A DNA stretch of 48,687 nt, taken from the NCBI RefSeq assembly GCF_016785185.1, contig NZ_JAEKDY010000012.1, one strand, 5' to 3'. The position numbers and the translations under genes were made by a program. Of this stretch, positions 44,962 to 48,687 are shown in pieces. The stretch comes from Heyndrickxia sporothermodurans (lineage in GTDB: Bacteria; Bacillota; Bacilli; Bacillales; Bacillaceae_C). Position 1 is the first letter of the stretch; every line of letters begins with the position of its first letter. The notes under the pieces were generated by a model. That model did not search any database. It was given only the letters and a program-made list of their open reading frames with translations, and was not told the DNA's origin.

Positions 44962-45564
44962 TTAACCTTGCTTTTCTCTTTCAATATTACTTTTCGTAGA
45001 AATATTCGAAAATGCATAATTCATAAATGTCCAAGTAAAACTTATACTTAAAAATATTGTATATACATCTAAATAATCAGCACTCCCTATCGTATAGGGA
45101 AAATTCCATTTTTTTAGAATAAGCGAATAGATAACCTCTCCTTGCAAAGTTCCTGCAGTTGTACAAATGATTTGAGAATATAATGTTTGTGAAAAAAGTA
45201 GCTTTGACAATAAGAAGAGAAACCCTCCAAGTAAAAATCGACGATCAAAAAACATCCAAACCGGATCATATAATTCCAATAATAACATACCACAAAAACC
45301 AGTCATCATGATGAAAATTGCTACAAACATATATATCTTCTTCACGAGTGAAAGTTTTGAGAAATGATAAAAGCAAATAGCTAACATTACTAATGATGGC
45401 AATTGAATTGTTAATGTAAATAAATTGATTTTATACGGAAAAAGAATTAATAAAAGCAATGATAATGTCGCTAACCAGATTCTTATTTTATTTTGTTTAC
45501 TTATGATAAAAGTCGAGAAAATCCAGACACTCCAAAGAAAAAATAAATAAAAAAATCCACTCAC
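44962..45564 (-). CDS. yphA: Integral membrane protein YphA
   Basis: 200 residues, strongly hydrophobic, about six membrane helices. The GTG at 45564 is preceded by AAAGGAGGTG; the frame is open for 25 codons further but without a ribosome binding site. Size and position between ypfD and der suggest YphA; sequence identity is less certain from motifs alone. Function unknown. Confidence 0.7.
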   Translation of the reverse strand: MSGFFYLFFLWSVWIFSTFIISKQNKIRIWLATLSLLLLILFPYKINLFTLTIQLPSLVMLAICFYHFSKLSLVKKIYMFVAIFIMMTGFCGMLLLELYDPVWMFFDRRFLLGGFLFLLSKLLFSQTLYSQIICTTAGTLQGEVIYSLILKKWNFPYTIGSADYLDVYTIFLSISFTWTFMNYAFSNISTKSNIEREKQG

Positions 45565-45668
45565 AAAAACACCTCCTTTCTTTTCATTATGGGAAAAGAA
45601 AAAAAGTTCTAACCATGAATAGTAATTTTTTCTGTACAAATGCTAATTATCGAGGGAGGTGTTTTGCA

Positions 45669-45803
45669 ATGGGAAAAGATCGGCAAGAAAAAAAGTTGAA
45701 GGCAAGTCGTCGAGTAGAGTCAGATCGCGACCAAGCACTACACTATAACGGATCAACAAAGCTTGAAGGACCGGAAGATGCTAGAAAAAACCAAAGAGGA
45801 TAA
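45669..45803 (+). CDS. ypzI: Small conserved protein YpzI
   Basis: 44 residues, highly charged, starting MGKDRQEKKLKASRRVESDRD, with GPEDARKNQRG at the end. GGGAGGTG sits 8 bp before the ATG at 45669; the open frame extends 18 codons upstream, but not with a usable start. It resembles B. subtilis YpzI. Function unknown; the composition is like that of small spore proteins. Divergent from yphA. Confidence 0.8.
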   Translation: MGKDRQEKKLKASRRVESDRDQALHYNGSTKLEGPEDARKNQRG

Positions 45804-45806
45804 GAA

Positions 45807-45837
45807 AAGCTGAGCGCTAGACGCTGCAGCTGGACAG
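45807..45837. repeat. Fragment resembling a common Bacillus intergenic repeat
   Basis: The minus strand reads TGTCCAGCTGCAGCGTCTAG followed by CGCTCAGC. From memory this resembles the TGTCTAGCTCCAGCGCCTAG motif that occurs many times between genes in Bacillaceae. Its GC content is much higher than that of its surroundings. It sits right after the ypzI stop codon. Confidence 0.45.
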
Positions 45838-45866
45838 GAAAGCTATATATATTTAATCAAAAATAA

Positions 45867-45889
45867 AAAACTCTCGAAATGAGAGTTTT
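45867..45889. terminator. Bidirectional terminator between ypzI and ypfD
   Basis: Perfect 9-bp stem AAAACTCTC / GAGAGTTTT with a 5-nt loop GAAAT; A-run before and T-run after, so active in both directions between two convergent genes. Confidence 0.92.
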
Positions 45890-45899
45890 TATTTTAAAT

Positions 45900-47039
45900 T
45901 TAGTTTTTCAATTCTTTTAACTTTTCACCAATTACTTCTCCTAATTGAAAGCCTTTTGCTTCCTCCGGAAGTTCATAATCAATAACTTCTTCCGTATTAC
46001 GCTCTTCAAGATCTTTAATGCTAAGTGACAAACGATTTTCCTCAGAGTTTACATCTAATACTTTCACTTGCACTTCTTGACCTTCTTTTAATACTTCATG
46101 TGGGGTATTTATATGCTTATGGGAAATTTGAGAAATATGAACTAATCCTTCAACACCCGGTAGCACCTCAACAAATGCGCCAAAAGAAACTAATCTTTTC
46201 ACTTTACCCGTAAAAACTGCTCCTTTAGGTGCTTTCTCTTCAATATTTGCCCATGGCCCTGGTTGAGTTTCTTTAATGGATAAAGAAATTCGTTCATTAT
46301 CATGATCAACAGAAAGTACTTTCACTTTAACTGTTTGACCCTCTTCAAGAACATCAGACGGTTTATCGACATGCTCATGGGACAATTGAGAAATATGAAC
46401 AAGTCCGTCTACACCGCCAATATCAACAAAAGCTCCAAAATCTGTAATTCTCTGAACAACTCCCTCGAGTATTTGTCCAGCTTGTATTTGTTTTAAAGCC
46501 TGTTTCTTTTTCTCTAATTTTTCTGATTCAACGACTGCTCGATGAGAGAGAATAATTCGGTTCTTTTCGCGATCTAATTCAACAATTTTAAATGACAATG
46601 TTTTGCCTTTATAATCTTCAAAGTCTTCAACATAATAATCTTCAACAAGTGATGCCGGAACAAACCCTCTAATTCCTAAATCAACCACTAAGCCACCTTT
46701 AACTACATCACTAACAACTGCATCAAACACAATATTATTTTCAAAACGTTGTTTCAATTCATCCCACGCCAATTCTGCGTCAACTTTCCGTTTTGAAACA
46801 ACAAGAGCTTCCTCTTCGACCTTTGTGACAACGAGATCAAGGACATCACCGACACTTACAACGTCCGATGCTTTTTCAATATGAAGGCTTGATAATTCAC
46901 TGATTGGGATAATACCGTCTATTTTGCTACCTTCAATAGCAACAAGAACTTGCTTTTCCTCAACCTTTGTAACAGTTCCTTTTACTTTGTCATTTTCTGA
47001 AAAGGTCCTTACTTCTACTTGATTCATCTCATCTGTCAT
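45900..47039 (-). CDS. ypfD: S1-domain RNA-binding protein YpfD (ribosomal protein S1 homologue)
   Basis: 379 residues with four S1 repeats (about 14-85, 100-170, 187-258 and 274-345). The third and fourth show the typical GAFVDIGGVDGLVHISQLSHEH pattern. Low-GC Gram-positive S1-like proteins are shorter than E. coli S1 (six repeats) and are not clearly essential. The ATG follows AAGGAGGAATAC. The 184-bp gap upstream should hold its promoter. Confidence 0.93.
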   Translation of the reverse strand: MTDEMNQVEVRTFSENDKVKGTVTKVEEKQVLVAIEGSKIDGIIPISELSSLHIEKASDVVSVGDVLDLVVTKVEEEALVVSKRKVDAELAWDELKQRFENNIVFDAVVSDVVKGGLVVDLGIRGFVPASLVEDYYVEDFEDYKGKTLSFKIVELDREKNRIILSHRAVVESEKLEKKKQALKQIQAGQILEGVVQRITDFGAFVDIGGVDGLVHISQLSHEHVDKPSDVLEEGQTVKVKVLSVDHDNERISLSIKETQPGPWANIEEKAPKGAVFTGKVKRLVSFGAFVEVLPGVEGLVHISQISHKHINTPHEVLKEGQEVQVKVLDVNSEENRLSLSIKDLEERNTEEVIDYELPEEAKGFQLGEVIGEKLKELKN

Positions 47040-47223
47040 ATGTATTCCTCCTTAATCTAAATACCGAAAGCAGATGCTACATGTGTTTTTGAGTTCTTTT
47101 TTCTCTATGAAACTCGAATAAATATTTCCATTTAGCTTCCATGCTTTTCTAATTTCTTATAATTCAAAATATAATCCTTCTATAAACTTCTAACAAATGC
47201 TACATTTTGTCAAGTAAAGAGAC

Positions 47224-47808
47224 TTAGCAACGATGAGTTTCTATTAATTTTTTGAGATGGTCCATTATGACAGCGGTAACTTCACTTGCACTTGCTTTTT
47301 TTTCACGTAGTTCTTTCATGTCAATCGGTTGACCATATACAACTTTCAATTTTTTAAATGGCTTATACGGACCGATAATTGCACATGGAACAACTGCCGC
47401 TTCCGATCTTAACGCAAAAAATCCTGCACCGGAAAGACCTTCTCCAAGTTCACCAGTCTTACTTCGCTTACCTTCCGGAAATAATCCTAATACTTGATTA
47501 TCTTTAAGTACTTTTAGCCCTTTTCTCAAAGCTTCCCTATCGTTCATTCCCCTCTTTACAGGGAAGACATTTAAGTGTTTCATTAATGTTTTAATGACAG
47601 GTGTTTTAAATAATTCTTCTTTCCCCATAAAGATAACTGGTCTTGGGGCGGTAATACCAACAACCGGCGGGTCAAGATTATCGATGTGATTAGGACATAA
47701 AAGAACCCCGCCACTTTTAGGAAAGTTCTCTAATCCTATTACTTGAATTCTAAATAGAGGTTTAAAAATTCTCCATACAACGACTTTTGCAAAAGAATAA
47801 AATGTCAC
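47224..47808 (-). CDS. plsC: 1-acyl-sn-glycerol-3-phosphate acyltransferase
   Basis: 194 residues. The HX4D acyltransferase motif is NHIDNLDP (His41, Asp46) and the acceptor motif FPEGKRSKTG follows, with an N-terminal hydrophobic segment. It makes phosphatidic acid. The start is a GTG whose last bases overlap the cmk stop (GTGA), indicating translational coupling. In B. subtilis plsC is elsewhere, but many Bacilli have it beside cmk. Confidence 0.92.
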   Translation of the reverse strand: MTFYSFAKVVVWRIFKPLFRIQVIGLENFPKSGGVLLCPNHIDNLDPPVVGITAPRPVIFMGKEELFKTPVIKTLMKHLNVFPVKRGMNDREALRKGLKVLKDNQVLGLFPEGKRSKTGELGEGLSGAGFFALRSEAAVVPCAIIGPYKPFKKLKVVYGQPIDMKELREKKASASEVTAVIMDHLKKLIETHRC

Positions 47809-48485
47809 GCTAATTCGATCCTTTCATTAGCTAAGTTCATTATTTTATTTACAACATCATCGATAGATAGCGATGTAGTATCGATAATAATTGCATCTTC
47901 TGCTTTTTTCAAAGGTGCAACTTCACGTTCAGAGTCAAGCTTGTCCCGCTGTTCAATTTCCTTTTTTAATTGAGTAAGGTCTGATGGATAACCTTTTGAA
48001 ATATTTTCGTTATGACGTCTTACCGCACGTTCTTCTACACTCGCAAGTAAAAAGATTTTTAATTCTGCATCGGGGATAACATGTGTTCCAATATCCCGCC
48101 CATCCATAACAACAGCACCATCTTTTGCGAAGGCTTGTTGTCTCTTTACCATCTCTTCACGCACTAAACGATGTTTTGAAACATTTGATACATTGTTTGT
48201 TACGTGACCTTGACGAATTTCATTCGTTACATCAATTCCATCGACAAATACAAGTTGTCCATTTTTACCCGGTTTAAGTTCTATTGATGTCGCATGCAGG
48301 AGATCTGCTAACGCTTCTTCATTATTTATGTCCACTTCATTTTCAATGGCCTTAAGTGTTAATGATCGATACATAGCTCCCGTATCTATGTATATAAACG
48401 ACAAGTTTTCTGCCACAATTTTAGCAACTGTACTTTTTCCGGCAGCTGCAGGACCATCAATTGCGATTCTAATTTTTTTGTTCAT
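47805..48485 (-). CDS. cmk: Cytidylate kinase
   Basis: 226 residues. Phosphorylates CMP and dCMP. The P-loop GPAAAGKST (11-19), DTGAMYR and the GRDIGTHVIPDA segment are conserved. GGGTGG precedes the ATG at 48485. First gene of the cmk-plsC pair; ypfD follows after a 184-bp gap. Confidence 0.96.
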   Translation of the reverse strand: MNKKIRIAIDGPAAAGKSTVAKIVAENLSFIYIDTGAMYRSLTLKAIENEVDINNEEALADLLHATSIELKPGKNGQLVFVDGIDVTNEIRQGHVTNNVSNVSKHRLVREEMVKRQQAFAKDGAVVMDGRDIGTHVIPDAELKIFLLASVEERAVRRHNENISKGYPSDLTQLKKEIEQRDKLDSEREVAPLKKAEDAIIIDTTSLSIDDVVNKIMNLANERIELA

Positions 48486-48637
48486 TTCATTCCACCCTAA
48501 TCTAATAAAATTACCTTATTTCACAATATCTTTTTTATTTTAACATATATTTTATCAATAGAGTCAATTTCATAATTGCTCTTTTTAAAAATACAGAATC
48601 CTACAGAATTTCTAAAATATATTTTTAAAAACAGAAA

Positions 48638-48687
48638 TCATGCTACTTGTTGCTGATTTAATTGTACATTAATTCGGTCTGCGGCTA
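48638..48687 (-). CDS. Possible 3' end of a gene cut by the window edge
   Basis: On the minus strand the last 15 codons before a TGA at 48640-48638 read AADRINVQLNQQQVA; the frame enters from the right edge. Base composition is less AT-rich here than in the adjacent gap (48486-48637), supporting coding. Too short to identify; it lies where the gene upstream of cmk would end. Confidence 0.35.
   Translation of the reverse strand, partial: AADRINVQLNQQQVA

Noticed and set aside
44962..45900. Absence of an isopentenyl-diphosphate isomerase gene (fni) near yphA as a finding
   Set aside because: I recall fni near here in B. subtilis but am not sure that the position is general among Bacillaceae, and no remnant is visible.

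Overview
This 48.7 kb window is a stretch of chromosome from an AT-rich, endospore-forming, respiring member of the Bacillaceae. The gene order closely follows the Bacillus subtilis region from recU/ponA to cmk. Spore genes (sspM, spoIVA), bacillithiol genes (bshA, bshB1), a menaquinol:cytochrome c reductase (qcrABC) and menaquinone/heptaprenyl genes (hepS, menG, hepT) support the assignment. The genus cannot be fixed from this window. No phage, insertion sequence, CRISPR array, rRNA or tRNA is visible. Many apparent long reading frames start upstream of the real start. I moved those starts to codons with a good Shine-Dalgarno sequence, and the resulting lengths mostly match the known family lengths.

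Layout. Positions 1-3.9 kb (+ strand): a partial gene, sspM, then recU-ponA (recombination and cell wall). 3.9-12.6 kb (- strand): nth, dnaD, a fossil of asnS, aspB, ypmB, ypmA, dinG, and panD/panC/panB (pantothenate). 12.9-18.5 kb (- strand): birA, cca, bshA, bshB1, mgsA, dapB, ypjD in one tight run. 18.8-19.7 kb (+ strand): ypjC alone. 19.7-26.7 kb (- strand): a yugP-like metallopeptidase, ypjB, ypjA, qcrC/B/A, ypiF, ypiB, ypiA. 26.7-33.9 kb (- strand): a frameshifted amidohydrolase-like gene, then aroE, tyrA, hisC, aroH, aroB, aroF (shikimate, tyrosine and phenylalanine branches). 34-39.1 kb (- strand): cheR, ndk, hepT, menG, hepS, folE, hbs. 39.4-48.7 kb (- strand): spoIVA, yphF, yphE, gpsA, der, yphA, ypfD, plsC, cmk, with the tiny ypzI on the + strand.

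The most interesting content is what is missing or decayed compared with the conserved order. (1) asnS, normally between aspB and dnaD, is gone except for about 90 bp that still encodes the AsnRS motif-3/C-terminal signature in broken frames. (2) The whole trpEDCFBA block is absent between aroH and hisC, which nearly abut, and mtrB (the TRAP regulator of trp) is absent between folE and hepS; structural genes and regulator appear to have been lost together. (3) A gene between aroE and ypiA resembles an amidohydrolase with an eroded metal motif and is split by a +1 frameshift at a run of seven A. (4) Three short intergenic stretches look like repeat-element remnants. No wholly new multi-gene system is visible; the remaining genes are ordinary housekeeping genes.
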